This document shows, piece by piece, positions 25,491 to 38,084 of a DNA stretch of 64,000 nt. The position numbers and the translations under genes are program-made. The first letter of the stretch is position 1; every line of letters starts with the position of its first letter. The stretch spans positions 271,280 to 335,279 of the forward strand of contig LUCM01009167.1 in NCBI GenBank assembly GCA_008360955.1, given 5' to 3'. The stretch is from Fasciolopsis buskii. Taxonomy: Eukaryota; Platyhelminthes; Trematoda; Plagiorchiida; Fasciolidae. Below the pieces are notes generated by a model. The model was given only the letters and a program-made list of their open reading frames with translations, was not told where the DNA came from and searched no databases.

Positions 25491-28400
25491 TCAAACTGTT
25501 ACCTAAAAATATTATGCTGTTGAGTTTGAATGGTTAACTAATGAGGAATGTGTACTCCTTACTGAGACTACATGTGATACTAAACGACCATCAGCCTGAT
25601 AAGAGTTGCCAGAGGATGCTGAACGATCGAAACTCCCAAGTTAGTTATAGTATAAATGATATACAACAGAGGTATATTCAACCGGAGGCCCACAAGATAT
25701 GCCTTGTGGTTGTTTCCTAATGCCACAGAAGTTGACAATCACGACTAAAATGTAAACCATGTACATGGAATTATTTCCTGTTTTTCTTATTCCTGATATT
25801 TGCTTCCCTGCTTTGTTAACCAACGTAATTTTATCGTTGATGCTTAATCACTAGATGACTCTTACTTTTTCTAATAACTTGATGTTTTTCTTTGTTGAGC
25901 ATACTAGCGTTACTAATCTAAACATTCGAAACACCGTTATCGTTACTGCTATGAGCGCGCTATTTTGACCGGCCATTTTGAAGTGTGGCTAGTTGTGTTT
26001 TGGTTGACCCACCCAGTTGCTTTCTGCGACAGACTTTGGGGTTCATGTAAGGTTATTTTAGTTTGCACAAGTGTGTCATAGAGTGACTCCAGATTTGACA
26101 AATATTCGATCGAATCATTGAATGGAGCGGTTGAATTTGAGATTTTCCTCAAATGTGTGGTGTTCCTGTGTGTGTTATAAGGAATTGTACTTGAGCACGA
26201 TGGGACTCTTGGGGTGTTTAAGATCTTGCAATTTTAATTACATAACTTACTTAATTGCCCTGCATTGGCAACAGTGGTTCTTTGATTGACCGTTCTTTCA
26301 TGTAGACTTACGAAGTGTCGGTATCAAAACCAAGCCCGGGGACTGCATTTGCAACGATTCTTGGACAGGGCAACATTAAAAACGAGTGCCCAGCGAGCGG
26401 TAATGACCTCTAGACCAAATGGCCTGTTTCCTTAGGTAGTTAGTCCACTCAAACATGTGCATGTAACAGAACACGAACCCTTAGTTGCATATTGCCTTTT
26501 TGATGAGAGGCTTGAATAATCTATGAGAAACACTACGGATCACGATTCGATTTGTTAAAATGGACTCCTCAAGAATGCAAACTCCTACAGAACCAAAGAA
26601 AATTTGAACACTAGAACTAATCGCTACTAATGAAAAGCGCCTTATTTTCCGTTATTTAATAGCAAAACAAGGCAGTTTAAGAGGAACGGGTTACAGTTTA
26701 AGAGTCAAGTCCTAGGGTAGCTCAACGGTGTTTAGATCTTCAACTACGGCACAACGCGCCTAAACTACTACATTGGGCTATTAAACAACGGAAAATGTTA
26801 CAGAACCTAACGATATAATCAAAATTGTACAAAGATAAAACAAAATTTCCACAGAAATACGCGACCAGTTTCACGGTTGCCGCCAGTCACCAGGTGTGCG
26901 TACCTGATGCTCTCAGATCCAGTCACCCTATACTCGTAATTTAGGAGGTTGGTTGTAAGCCCAGAATCTCAGTTGCGTCTCTAGGAGTGGCCTGAATGAT
27001 GAGTAGATTTGTGTAACTCAGTGGTTATTTATAGACACGATAATGATTGCAACAAAACCGGAGAAGCACGGACTGCATTTTTTCCGGAAACTAACCTAGA
27101 TTAACCCACGGAAAACTGTCCACAAATCACCGTTGTGGTTCATAAATTGATTTCCCATTCACAAAAACTATTGATTCAAATAAGGTTCTGGTCTCAAAAG
27201 TTATCAGAAAGTCATTTTTGTGACTTCTTAATTCGAAAGGGTCATATTCACGCAAAATTGTGGACGAATCAACTGCACTTAAGGATAAGTTCAAGGCTAG
27301 TTTCATGCAAAATGGTAAAACGCATGGATTATTCAAACAATCTAATGTAAATAGAACGACAAGGGAGATCAACCAATTTAGATCCAGTTGAAAATGGTTC
27401 AAATCCTGATTTTTTATGAAGATCATGGTTAAAGAGACCACGTAAGAGCAGAGCAGAACAAATCTGTCTTTACTTCCCAGTTTGAATTATTTCGCCGGTT
27501 GAAAGTAGGGAATAGTGTTTGCCAGAAGAATCCGGACAGTTTAAGAATACAGTGCGGATGTGGAAAGAAACAAAGAAGAGGGCAAGTAAAATGTCTGGGA
27601 GCAGAATAAAGGCGTCATAAATAAGAAAGTAGGGCATGAGCCATACAATCCAACGAAACTGGAGTGAAACAAATACGAATGGAGTGCATTTGTTAAAAAT
27701 GCAACAAACTATGCTAGCAGGCGAATATCAACGAGGGAAATCCTGCAGGATCGAACAATCATATCTTACATAGAAAATTTGTCCAAGGCAAAAGTTAAGT
27801 GTTTAATGCGACAGGAAAATGATGAACAGAGCATTCGAATTTCACACAGCACTGACGCCAGTCACGAAGATCGACGCTCACACGTACAGATGAGAACCTC
27901 GCAACGCACAAGTGATAGGGGAAATATTTCCACATTCACTTGTTCCATATAGCCAGTTTAATTTGCTGTGAATGAAATGCTGACGAATGTCTCGATACAA
28001 ACATGGAACACTGAAATTACGACCCAAAATATGATCGCCTGTTAAAGGAAACCGAGGAATGTCCCGGACCTCCACCAAATACACACACGTAAGCGCAATA
28101 ATAGGAACAGAACCCGTGCCGCATTCTGTTTGCTAGCATGAGGCCAATCGAACTGGGCAAACCTCACACGAAGATAAACGTCAGCCCACTTCTATGAATT
28201 ATAGTCCCCCAGCCGACCGGTTTCTTTAAAAGCTCTTTGAAGTGCATAATACTAATGTGATTTCCACACCCCCGCGAAACCGGGGTATGGTCCCCGGTTC
28301 ACGGCATGTGGTTCAGGTCGCTAATCATAATCCTCAGCCTCTAGCCTGTGTAGATTAGGACGGATTTCGAGAACATACCATTACATAAACAAGGATGATC
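25488..28400. other. unrecognised intergenic DNA
   Basis: No gene or transposon domain could be named. Frames are short. Overlapping frames on both strands at 27127-27441 were inspected without finding a motif. Confidence 0.55.
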
Positions 28401-28576
28401 CAATTGTGAATGACAATGTTAATAACACAGCGTTGTTGGTAGATGTAATGCGCCAACGTTTCGACTACCGTGGGTAGTCTTTCTCAAGGCAAGTTTTACC
28501 CGCGGTAGTCGAAACATTGGCGCATTACATTTACCAAAGACGCTGTGTTATTAAAATTATATCATTCACAATTAAA
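28401..28576. repeat. long imperfect palindrome (two head-to-head copies of an about 85-bp unit)
   Basis: The left arm (28401-28488) is the inverted complement of the right arm (28493-28576), with few mismatches and a short centre around ctcaaggcaag. Read outward, each arm has a small hairpin of ctaccc/ggtag type followed by cgaaac, then attggcgcattacat, then acgctgtgttatt and a tail ending cattcacaatt. A diverged single copy of the same outer end lies at 49255-49323. The cgaaac behind a hairpin recalls the hammerhead-like motifs of Penelope-type elements, but the CUGAUGA core is not intact. The identity is therefore a guess, while the palindrome is plain in the sequence. Confidence 0.85.
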
Positions 28577-31500
28577 ACCAATACACGGCGCATCAATTTT
28601 TTGATGCAGTCCTTACATCATTTGGTCCTGATATCTACAAAATGCTCTACATGAAATGTTTGTTAGGAGTCATCGGTTCAGCCTTCACGCTCGACGCAAT
28701 TTGCGTGCAACAGCATCTATACGAGTGCAGCACTGTTTTCTGGTTTGCATCGATGATAACGTTTCATCCGTTATCGCAACAGTTTATGAGAATCGACACC
28801 ATGCGAGTTGTTTCCAGCCAATTCATATGTTTCATAATATGATACGAAAAATACAAACGAACAAGCATAAAAGTGAAAATAAATAACCTTAAAAGTCTCC
28901 TAAGTAATTAGGAGATTTTTGCAGCGGTTTACCGGTTGAGATAAAATATGGCATCGTAGGACTTGTGGAAAAATTGGGTACAACACTGCAGGCGTCCTGC
29001 TGGCAAGGAATCAGGCACAAATCCTTCGTAAGGTTTTAGCATTTGAAGAGGAAATGCGTTTGCTTTTCAATGTGCATATTTTACCAATACCATAGAAATC
29101 AAAAAACATTCATACCCAAGTACGACAACGTAGACTTATTCTGATAAGGGATGATGTACGATAAATCAGTCATATTCGGTCCCACATTGTTGTCCGAAAT
29201 GCTTGAAGCAATCGGAGTTTTCGGTCAGTACAGTCAAGCTGCTTTCTTCTTAACAACTAGTTCGAACCATGCTGGCGCGCAATACAGCAACGGTCCGGGC
29301 CAAGAGAAAGAAAGTGGACCCGTGAATGGTCATGCTGGTAGTGGTTCAGCTTAGCTCATTTGCCTGACTAATTGGAAATTAAGATCATCGTGTTTGGGGC
29401 CCGACCAAACTTCACATCAACCAGGTCTTTCGGATTCAACTGCGACTCGCTCAGTTTGCACATGAAGACGCATCCCTGCCTGACACGCGGATTATCAAGT
29501 TTGTGTACTATAAGGTCAGTCTCTGACCTTGTTTACGTTGGGGTTCGATTCAAGATTTTTGGTTTGTTCCAGTCCCAGGCTGTAAATGGTAGTCACACTT
29601 ACAAATATGAAAGCGAATAATCTACTTGTTTTCAACTAATAAACCGGGATACTATATCGGTCATCTTGGTTTCTATGCTCCAATCGGTGGGGACGGATAA
29701 TATCGATCTTTGGCAGAATTGACTGACTGGAGAGAAGACCTCGGAACATTGACAGCGTTACCCAGGAGGGTTAAAATCAAGATGGCGTATTTCTACAACT
29801 GGCCCAAAAACAGCCCCACCTTCGTGACATCTTGCCATTAGTTGATTGACTAATGTTATCGGTAAATTTTCGCAATCTTTATCAGAGCTGATTTCAAAAT
29901 GGTTAGGCTTGGTATCAGCATAATCTTGTATATTGAACAGTTTCGCAAGCTTTCAGTTGAATGCATATTGGCCGCTGTAGAAGAGATCTACAATCGCCAG
30001 CAACTTCTGTTCAATGGGGACGCCCCTTATTATTTTGGAAAATTCATGACTGGAGTTAATGATTTTTACAAGTAAATTTCCTTCCCTTGCGGCCGTCTTC
30101 TTTGACCACTCTATCTCCTCGGATGGTACGTGGTTTATCAATCGCTCGTATCTTTAGGTCTTCCTTCTCAAGCTTCAGCCGATTTCCGAACTGCCGCGAT
30201 GCTTTCCTGTTACCCGTGTACACAATGGTCCATAATGCAAAAAATGGATATCTTGAAGAAACTACAGAGTTTTATGAAACTGCACAGGAAAACATTCTCG
30301 CACCGTATGCATACACATTGGTCATTCTGATCTCATCTCCCATCCGTCTTGTCAGATTTCCGAATTCCCCGGGATCATCAGCAGATCCCAATCAGCAACA
30401 TGCTGTATTCGAGATGCTCATTTGAAAGACTCCAGCTGAGTCAGTTTTTAGCTGTCCGATTTTACAGTCAATAATCTTGCACTAACGTGATCTGAATTTT
30501 TTGCTATATCACGGCATCAGATAGTAGTGAAAGACCTCGAGACTGCAGTTTCCAGCTTTCCTAGGCATGTCTCTTAATGAAGAGGATGAAGTCGTGCTAC
30601 CTGACAGAATCCCAGTTCACAGTTGACTGTGTGGAGTGAGGATTACAAAGTGGATAAACGCAAGCAACCGTCATTCCAATTTTCTACCAAACGTAAAACA
30701 AACTGTCCAACCATTAACCGTTTCGGAGAACGGTATAACGAAACACCGGCCTCAAGTCAGTCCCGCACCATTGACCTCGGTCAAAAAATCATAAATTGCA
30801 CGAAGTGCAGCCAGTCCAATGGTGAGACGGAAAAACACAAGCTGGACGGTCTTTGATTCATATGCTACCGCGGACGGCGTCCGAAAAATATCATACTGCG
30901 TTCACCATAGCCTCTTATTGTCAACTAGTCTTTCCGTGTCGTTCATCACCAAATGCACTGGAGGATGGATCTGCACACGACGATCCAGCTGCGAGTCCGA
31001 TACTGCCATTTTTGCATCAGTTTTCGCTGCTATCATGTCAAAAATCGGTTTTTCAGGAAATGCAGTCGGTGTATTGTCAAAATGTGCAAGGAGGAAATCT
31101 CTGTCAGGGATAAACAAACAGTGGTTTATAATTTCCGATTCTCCGGTCAGATAGCCCGGTTATAATACGACAAGCAAAAGTGTTTTCTGAGCTGATCAGA
31201 ATAATCTTAGACCGTTCAGTGGTTGGCTTCCAGCGTAAATCCTTGCCACGTTTGCTCCCGTAAAGGATGCGGGATCAATTTCGACGCACGCACCTTCAGA
31301 GGCTAAAATCTATAGAGAGATGTAAGCCGTAGGACAACCAAAATGTCTAAGGATCCAATGGCCTTTTGTTAATTTTGTTTGAAGATGGTGGAAAATATTT
31401 CCTAGGTTATACCGAACAAACCCATTTGTTTTCAGAAGACCGATCGTTGTTGAGCAGTGATTGCGTTAACCATAGGGCAGTAGTTAAATTCTGACAGTAT

Positions 31501-33363
31501 TAAGACTACTGGCGTCTTTCATTCCTCGAAGATTGTACCAAAAGCTTGCAGAGCGAATTCGCGATGCGCAGACCCAGATTAATGACGGTCGTGAGTGCGT
31601 CAATGAGACACTCCCTCATTATCAGCAACTGTTAGGGCACAGCAATGATTTCCAAAGACCAATAACTACTGCATTCCTACATGCGCCCAAAATGCAACTC
31701 AATCGACGGGATTGAATTTTGCCGAGGAAACATGCACTTGAGAACTATCTAGATGTGCTCAAAGTATTGTCCCTCATACTGAAAAAGACGTACTGAGAAA
31801 TAACGAACGCAGAATTATACGAATTAATCACAGGTACGCCCACCTAAAACAAACCTGTGAATCTAAATTGTCTGCCTAAAATTTTTGCGTTTTTGGCTGC
31901 GTTAGACTTCAACACAACAGGCGTATATCAGGTAATAAGACGCTAGGCCCTGGTGAACTTATGGATACTTAACCAGAATCAGTACCAAACGTGGGTAACT
32001 ACCACACACTGATTAGAAGTCATGCAAAAAGGACGAGAGTAGTCAGTCAGATGCAGAGCTATCCGGCAGATGTGAGAAACTGCAGGAAACGATGGAGTAA
32101 CCGTGGGAAATCCTCTTAATCGTCCTTCATCCCAGGGTATGCACGAATCTGAATGCAGACTATGTGCCATCGGAATCATGGGGATGGACGAAAAGAGTGA
32201 ATGAGAAACGGAAAAGGAAACAATACGCAGAGTTCACCACCCATGGTCGAATTGTGAAAAATAATCCACTGTAGTTAAGACGAAACGGAGAACTATCTTG
32301 AAAGTGCATCAGTGGTGAGAAAATCACACCGATTGTCAATGGAAAAAACGACAGCAAACTTCCCGCATTGAAGCGAATAACAAATTTTCTATGAGTCTAT
32401 TAAACAAGCAAAATAATGGAATTAAATTGGATGTAAGTTCCTTCTAATGACAGATGGCGGAAAATGATTACCAATAATCAAAACCACTTAGAAATTTGCG
32501 TGCTGTTCCTATGATATAAAAGTTTTCCGGGTCATACAAGAACATGTCTTTCTGATCCAACTAACGAAATACGGATAGTAATTTTAGAAATCAAGCAACT
32601 GTGCCGCCTAGTCTAGACTAACTAAACATCTGGATAAATTAAAAACAAGATCGCAGCACGAAAAACGACTACCGTTCACCTAGTCAAACTTTTCACATAC
32701 AAAACTGTCTGACTTAATCCAAAACAATTCGTGGAAGACCACCGAACTCGTTGAATTCGTAATTAGTCAGCCGAAGATTCATTTTGTAACCCTAAAGTCT
32801 AGCGTTATGGTATTCCCATAGGAAGAACAGACACCATCAACTTCTTGGTTCCCACAACATAGCACGAAACACTTAACAATGACAGAAGGGCTGAAAACAG
32901 TTCAAGGATGTAGTAGACATAAAATTCACATCTCTTCCAGTACATCAATATAAGCGTGACTGGACTGGTGAGAACAGGTTAGCAGGGACAGACTTGTACA
33001 GCTGAGCTGAACGAATAAACCAAAGTTAATAGAGGAGAGACAAAGTTTGTCTCTCTATTGGACAAGGCGAGAGGAGGACAGATACGCGCCGTTCCTGAGT
33101 GAAGTTCATCTAAACCTTTGTATATACAAAAAAGATAGGCAGCCAAAATATTGGGATTGGAACTAGATCGAGTCAAGATGGCCTGTCGTCACCAATGCTA
33201 TTTTACGATATCCAAGCAGACAACTCGTTTATCTAACCGTAAAAACTGAGTGTCCGTTAAACTTCGGGTGCAATTGTTTCTAATTTGAACGGCAGACGGA
33301 AAGGCCGATAAAAAACCTAAAAAGAAATGGATACATTGGAAACTGAATAGAACAAGGAAGACT
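28577..33363. other. unrecognised intergenic DNA and 3' flank of the phosphatase gene
   Basis: No coding feature could be assigned. Frames at 30087-30425, 30623-31165 (plus) and 31533-31715 (plus) are the longest, but they overlap one another on both strands and match nothing I know. The 3' UTR of the minus-strand phosphatase gene must begin at 33363. No canonical AATAAA was seen on the minus strand in the next kilobase. Confidence 0.55.
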
Positions 33364-33876
33364 TCAGACATGAAACTTGTCAATCGAAGGAAAAGACCAG
33401 CTGTTCATTTCCCCCGGATCCGGAACGGCCCCAGGATATACAGGATGGCCAAACTTCAGACTGTAGGTGGAGCGCTGGTTTAGCAGCTCATCATTGAAAT
33501 ATCGATACAAAGTTGGCACTGACAATGCATCCTTTGCCTCTAGACCGTTTGAATTCGTGTTGTCTAGAATGCTGTTGCTGGCATTCAGCATTGGACAAGA
33601 GCCAGCAGCTAGATCACCATCTTTTTCTGTGGTCTCTTTGGAGCTATTCATAACCGATGAATGTTGAGCAGCTAAAGCAGGCAACTGAGCATGGGTAAAT
33701 ATCCCGACTCGCACGTAAGGGGGAAGGTGACCCACCAGTTGGGGCCACTGCCAATTCTGATTTGATCCTGAGGCAGTAGGGCCTACTGGGTGGCGAGAGA
33801 TCCACGAAGCCAGGGGGTCGGCCAAAGTTTGCTTAATCCACTGCGCCAACAGACGATAGACGAAGCGTAATTGTTC
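33364..33876 (-). CDS. receptor PTP, exon 6 (terminal): end of D2 and C-terminal tail
   Basis: The acceptor is ctgtgcag before GAACAATTACGC. Phase 0 joins VVSSQ of exon 5 to EQLRFVYRLLAQWI, the last helix of a PTP domain (typical QT.EQY.F.Y..). Gln of the Q-loop is kept but Tyr is Leu. About 155 residues follow that match no domain by eye. They are rich in Ser, Asn and Pro (LNASNSILDNTNSNG) and end SIDKFHV-stop. 170 codons plus stop. No donor is needed, so this is taken as the terminal exon, though an internal GT cannot be excluded. As in many receptor PTPs, D2 lies near the C terminus, but this tail is unusually long. Confidence 0.85.
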   Translation of the reverse strand, partial: EQLRFVYRLLAQWIKQTLADPLASWISRHPVGPTASGSNQNWQWPQLVGHLPPYVRVGIFTHAQLPALAAQHSSVMNSSKETTEKDGDLAAGSCPMLNASNSILDNTNSNGLEAKDALSVPTLYRYFNDELLNQRSTYSLKFGHPVYPGAVPDPGEMNSWSFPSIDKFHV

Positions 33877-34329
33877 CTGCACAGTTTTGGAATAAAATGA
33901 ATGAAAAGTGCATCAATGAGAACTATCGAAAGAAAAGTCGCATATAAACTGTTCACATAGGACAATTGTGAATAGTGAACCTATCATCTGAATTATCCAA
34001 ACATGCTGTATTTCTCGCTCATACTGACCTCGATAGCGTGCACCCTAGATCCCCACGACAATTGATATCAATCGACTTCGGCAGATTTTTCTGTTATACA
34101 GAAGCCTCTGATAATGGTTTCGTAACCTTGAGATGTGTTTAACAGACACAATGTAGGCTAAAATAATCCTTTCGTCGATGAACAAATTAGTACTAACGAA
34201 ATTCATGTCTCGCGTCATGTCACGCGTGACGTGCCAGACTGCCTTATGCTTGGCCCAGAGATATATTCTGTTTATTCTACAATAAGGATGATGTACAGAG
34301 TCTGAGATAATGGGTAAATACCATAGTCA

Positions 34330-35660
34330 AAAGACATTATTTGAAAGGGGAATGTGGAGTAACATTCAGATAAGAGTCAGCTTCTTGATCGGGTTTCGAA
34401 AGAGCGGGAGATTGCAAATCCATTGGAAGACGAAATGGTAAAAGTTTTATAATTTCGCTGTTTGGGGGAGTGAAAAAAGGTCGAAAGGCCGAAATACTAC
34501 TTATAGTTGCAAAACCGTGATGGAAGTAGTAGGTGGATTGGAGAACGTTACAAGAGGATAAACTGCTGAAACAAACTTGGAAAAAAACCCAGCGACTGTC
34601 AATAGTAAGGGCCAAAAGAGCGACCGCCCAGTAGTGGAATAATGACTGCAGGTTAGGTGTTAGTGAAGAGTCATCGATCACCCGGTTGGTCATTTTTGAT
34701 GTTGATTAAAAATAGATAGATGAGAGGAAGCACAAAAACGGACAGGACCGTGGTACTCAAGTGGAATAGACCAGCTGCGGATGAAGAAAAGTCTGGAGCT
34801 GAATGAAAAACTTAAATTGTTCACAGGGTGAGTGAAAAAGTGAAGAAATAACAGACGAATTGAGGGCGGAAACAAATTTTTTGGTATGTAACCCAGTTGC
34901 ATCAAAAGACAGATGCAAAAAGAATGAAAGGGATTTCAAAAAGTTGAAAGAAGCATTAAATGCAACATGACTTTTGGAGCCCCATTCAGAGATGTGTCCA
35001 AGTTCGGAGTCTAATGGTAGACTGACGACAAGATGGTAATAAGTGACTGTTGTTTGAACACAAGAAGTGTAGTGAGAGTGGACAATGAAAATGGCGTCAT
35101 CCACGAATAAATGTATTGGGCTGAAGTTAATGGGTAAAATATCAGTAATAAATAACAGAAGACAGTATGAGTGTGAATAATGAACCTTGAGAAATCCCAG
35201 CATTTAAAGGAAATACAAAAGGAGCATAAACAAAGGTCCACATTTGAAGCAGCAAAAACAAAAATGTGCAAATCGGGTGGTTTTCCAACGTGAAGGGAAC
35301 TCAACTCATGGCGAATTTTCCCAGTGCTAGTACGAGGTAAAGAAGGGGACATAGAAATAAGAAAGCAGATGTGTAGAGTAGTTGAATAAAGTGGAATAAG
35401 TGCCAAATCGGGAAACAGAGTTTAGCTTCCTCGTGCAGATCAACAGAGGAATTGCAAATAGGAGAGAAGCTGCCAGTGCCGGATTTGTGACAGAGTATTT
35501 TCGCAAGAGATGCAAAAGTTCGACTGCTGTTGGCGGATAAGATTAAGAAAACGCACTTGCAAGTGACGAAGCGCCTATTGGCACTCTTACGGCTGAGGAG
35601 GATCCGCTCCAAATCTGATGGAAGAAAGAGGAAGTCGACGCCAGTGAAGAAATGCAAGGA
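34330..35660 (-). pseudogene. jockey/CR1-type LINE fragment (RT domain)
   Basis: Minus strand, read downwards in several frames: FASLAKILCHKSGTGSFSP and ICNSSVDLHEEAKL near 35520-35400 (pre-RT block, S..FW.LAK......S..PPL....G), then PIHLFVDDAIFIVHSHYT at about 35125-35080, where FVDD stands for the (Y/F)ADD catalytic motif, then LGHISEWGSKSHVAFNASF (the I..W...N...FN..K block). The tail block SSLTPNLQSLFHYWAVALLAL and FRPFFTPPNS, near 34680-34480, matches L.....SL..RR.VASL.L.YRY. Stops and frameshifts throughout. It lies in intron 5 on the same strand as the host gene. Its plus strand is conspicuously A/G-rich. Confidence 0.7.
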
Positions 35661-35910
35661 GTTTCAGGATTGGTAAAAGACCACAGGCACGGCTGAGATG
35701 AACTCGCAGATGGTATCCCGTGTAAGAAAAAAAATAGCAAACGGAGATAAATGACAAACGAAAAAAGAAAAATAGAAAAGTGAAAATTTAAGAAAACGAA
35801 ACAGCGGCTGCAACGAAAAAAAAATAAACGAAATCAAACACAAGGTAAAAGCATCGCGAAAATAACGATGAAAAAATGAAAGCAATATACAGCTAACGGA
35901 GAGTAACCGA

Positions 35911-36186
35911 GCAAATCAGTCACGGATAGGTGCAACATCGTCATGTGGTGAGGTTGAACAAACCGTTCAGAGCCTGTCCGGCAGCAAAATGGCTAAGACG
36001 TTGGACTCAGAATCGTTCGTCCTTGGTCGGGTTCGCGTCCCAGTTCGGGCGCGGTCCATATGCAGCACTGCTCATCATTCCTAACAAGGATGAAACAGCT
36101 GTACAGTGCTTCCATCCTTTCTTTATGCTCAGTTGACCGATCATATATATCACATGGTGAATTATTTCATGAAAACATTCAATCTC
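35911..36186 (+). repeat. tRNA-derived SINE, copy C
   Basis: Near-identical to copy B from caaatcagtcacggatagg through the tRNA-like head (loop ctcagaa, B-box-like ggttcgcgtcc) and the gatgaaacagctgtacag body. The 3' part (ctttatgctcagttgaccg, then a tcacatggtgaatt region) matches copy A rather than B. Located in intron 5, antisense to the phosphatase gene, just beyond the jockey-type LINE. Confidence 0.85.
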
Positions 36187-37497
36187 CTGCTACTATCATA
36201 TACATTACATTAGTTGAAATTGCAATAATTTATTTCGAATTTCGCAACCATTTCGTGGATAATTTCGCCAACGTCTTCCTCAATAACCCTAGCGTGTACG
36301 TTTCCTTTTTTTGGAAACTGATTACAAGTATTAGCTGCTTTCATGCATGCTGAAATTTCTGTCAACGACACGCAAGTTAAAATTTTAGGTTCTGGTTAAC
36401 GAGGCATTATTTATTTCCAGTAGAAACCACAACGGTTTGTTTTCGTGAATCACTGTATGATTGGGAAAACTGTAACCATGGTCCTAAAATCTTACGTGGT
36501 GAATCTTGACGCATCATCGCATTGCACTTAATCATTAATGCTACAGAGGCTTAAGCAAGCCACTGCCAGTAATGGTCATTGAAGGGGATGCACCCCAGGA
36601 GATGCACAATTTGTTGGTCTCCAAGGCCAAATAAACCAGATACCGGTGGGGTCAGGCGATCAATATTACGTCGTTCTGACGTAAAGATTAAGGGTTCAAA
36701 CACATCCGCTACATGACATTTTGCATTTCGTAACTCATAAGCGTCCCACACCACGAACTCAATCTTCGCCCCATTATTCACAAACGAAATCCAGAAGAAA
36801 ATCAAAAAATCCGACCTATTCCTGGTTTGTGATTGCAAGTAGATTCCTCTTGGAAAACAGCCTCTCACTGCTTTGCATGACCGCATTAGATGATAAGCAT
36901 TAAAACTGTAGCCAACCGACAAAGGCCGCGAAATGATTTTTCATATTATCAGAGGAATGTGATTATGTTGTAGATCAGTTGGCTTATTAGTAACAAATAT
37001 AGGTAGTGTCGAACATGAACCCAAATCTTATAGCTTCACAATAGCTGCAAAACACGAAATGCACACTATTTAAGCCAGATCCAATAATCACAAAATCAAA
37101 TCGTTAGTAAATGTAGCTAAAATTTCACGTAAGAAAGCTATAATGGCGTTGCTTGGTCATGACGGGCTTTGAGGCGAAACTTGCAATGGTCGATCACTGT
37201 TGTATTTACCTGATCAAACAGGCCAATCCGTTACTAAAATAAGGTTGCTTGTTAACCATATGTTTTAGCAATTACATGTGAGTCTAAGTCGAAACAACCT
37301 TTTTTTCCTATACGCTAGGAAAAATGAACATTGAATCTAATAAATTTAATTTGAAATAAGTACGAACTTGGGAAGCAATAAATTTCTTCAGTCCCAGTTT
37401 CCATCAAATTAAAACTTTTATCGCCTTGTTATGATTACCAAAAATAACATAAAAGAAAGACTTAGCTAAATGGCAGGTTTGTTTTGATCTCACGAAC

Positions 37498-37719
37498 CTG
37501 AGAGGAAACCACGGCGCGGCGACGTAGTTTAATGGCTTTTATGACATGGAACATATCCACGTAATGGTCCCGAGTAACACGTTCCGTCAGAAGATGACAG
37601 ACTGCAAATAAACCACTTCTTGTGGCGCCATCCAAACAGTGTACCAGAAGAGGTCCAGTTCCCCGCTCCAATCGAACGGCCTCAAGTAGTCGGACGATTG
37701 CTACTCGAGATTCCGGAAC
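37498..37719 (-). CDS. receptor PTP, exon 5: D2 signature loop
   Basis: 222 bp, phase 0 to 0. The acceptor is cattccag before GTTCCGGAATC and the donor CAG/gttcgt. It encodes VPESRVAIVRLLEAVRLE, then GPLLVHCLDGATRSGLFAV, then a helix to RRAVVSSQ. The P-loop is HCLDGATRS against the canonical HCSAG.GRT. Cys and Arg keep their CX5R spacing, but the Ser-Ala-Gly-x-Gly core is changed. PTP D2 domains are often regulatory and catalytically weak, and the changed loop fits that. An upstream in-frame AG would add about 15 residues (PDMDICAAFKCATKS), but only the chosen acceptor restores the expected GVPES junction. Confidence 0.9.
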
Positions 37720-38084
37720 CTGGAATGATTTGGTAGCGCATTTAAAAGCTGCGCATATATCCATATCGGGAACCTATCGAATGTAGACTAAGGAAAACCT
37801 CAGCGAAAAACGCAACCACTGCAAAACAGAATTTTTTAACGTCTTGAAGTTCCCACAAAGACAAGCAAATTAAGCGGAAGCCTACTAATGAGCGCGCATC
37901 CATACCGAATATTGACGATCACCGAGTCCAAATTGCTTAATGATGAACTTACCAAACGCGTGGAAGCTGTGTATGTAAATAAGTCGGCTTCAATGATGAC
38001 CAAATGGTTGCATGCATGTTATAAGTTGGGTGGCTTTCTTTTTGTTTTCATAGCAAAATGTTTTTGCTCAGTATCTGTGTAGTT

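Larger units (their letters stand above)
33877..37497 (-). other. intron 5 of the receptor PTP gene
   Basis: 3.6 kb, with donor CAG/gttcgt at 37497 and acceptor gtgcag at 33877. It contains the jockey-type LINE and SINE copy C. The minus frame at 36551-36922 (123 codons) was examined. It has no PTP motif and is not needed for the junction. Confidence 0.75.

Noticed and set aside
36551..36922. Coding exon (minus, 123 codons) in intron 5
   Set aside because: Exon 5 to exon 6 joins correctly in D2 without it, and it shows no recognisable motif.
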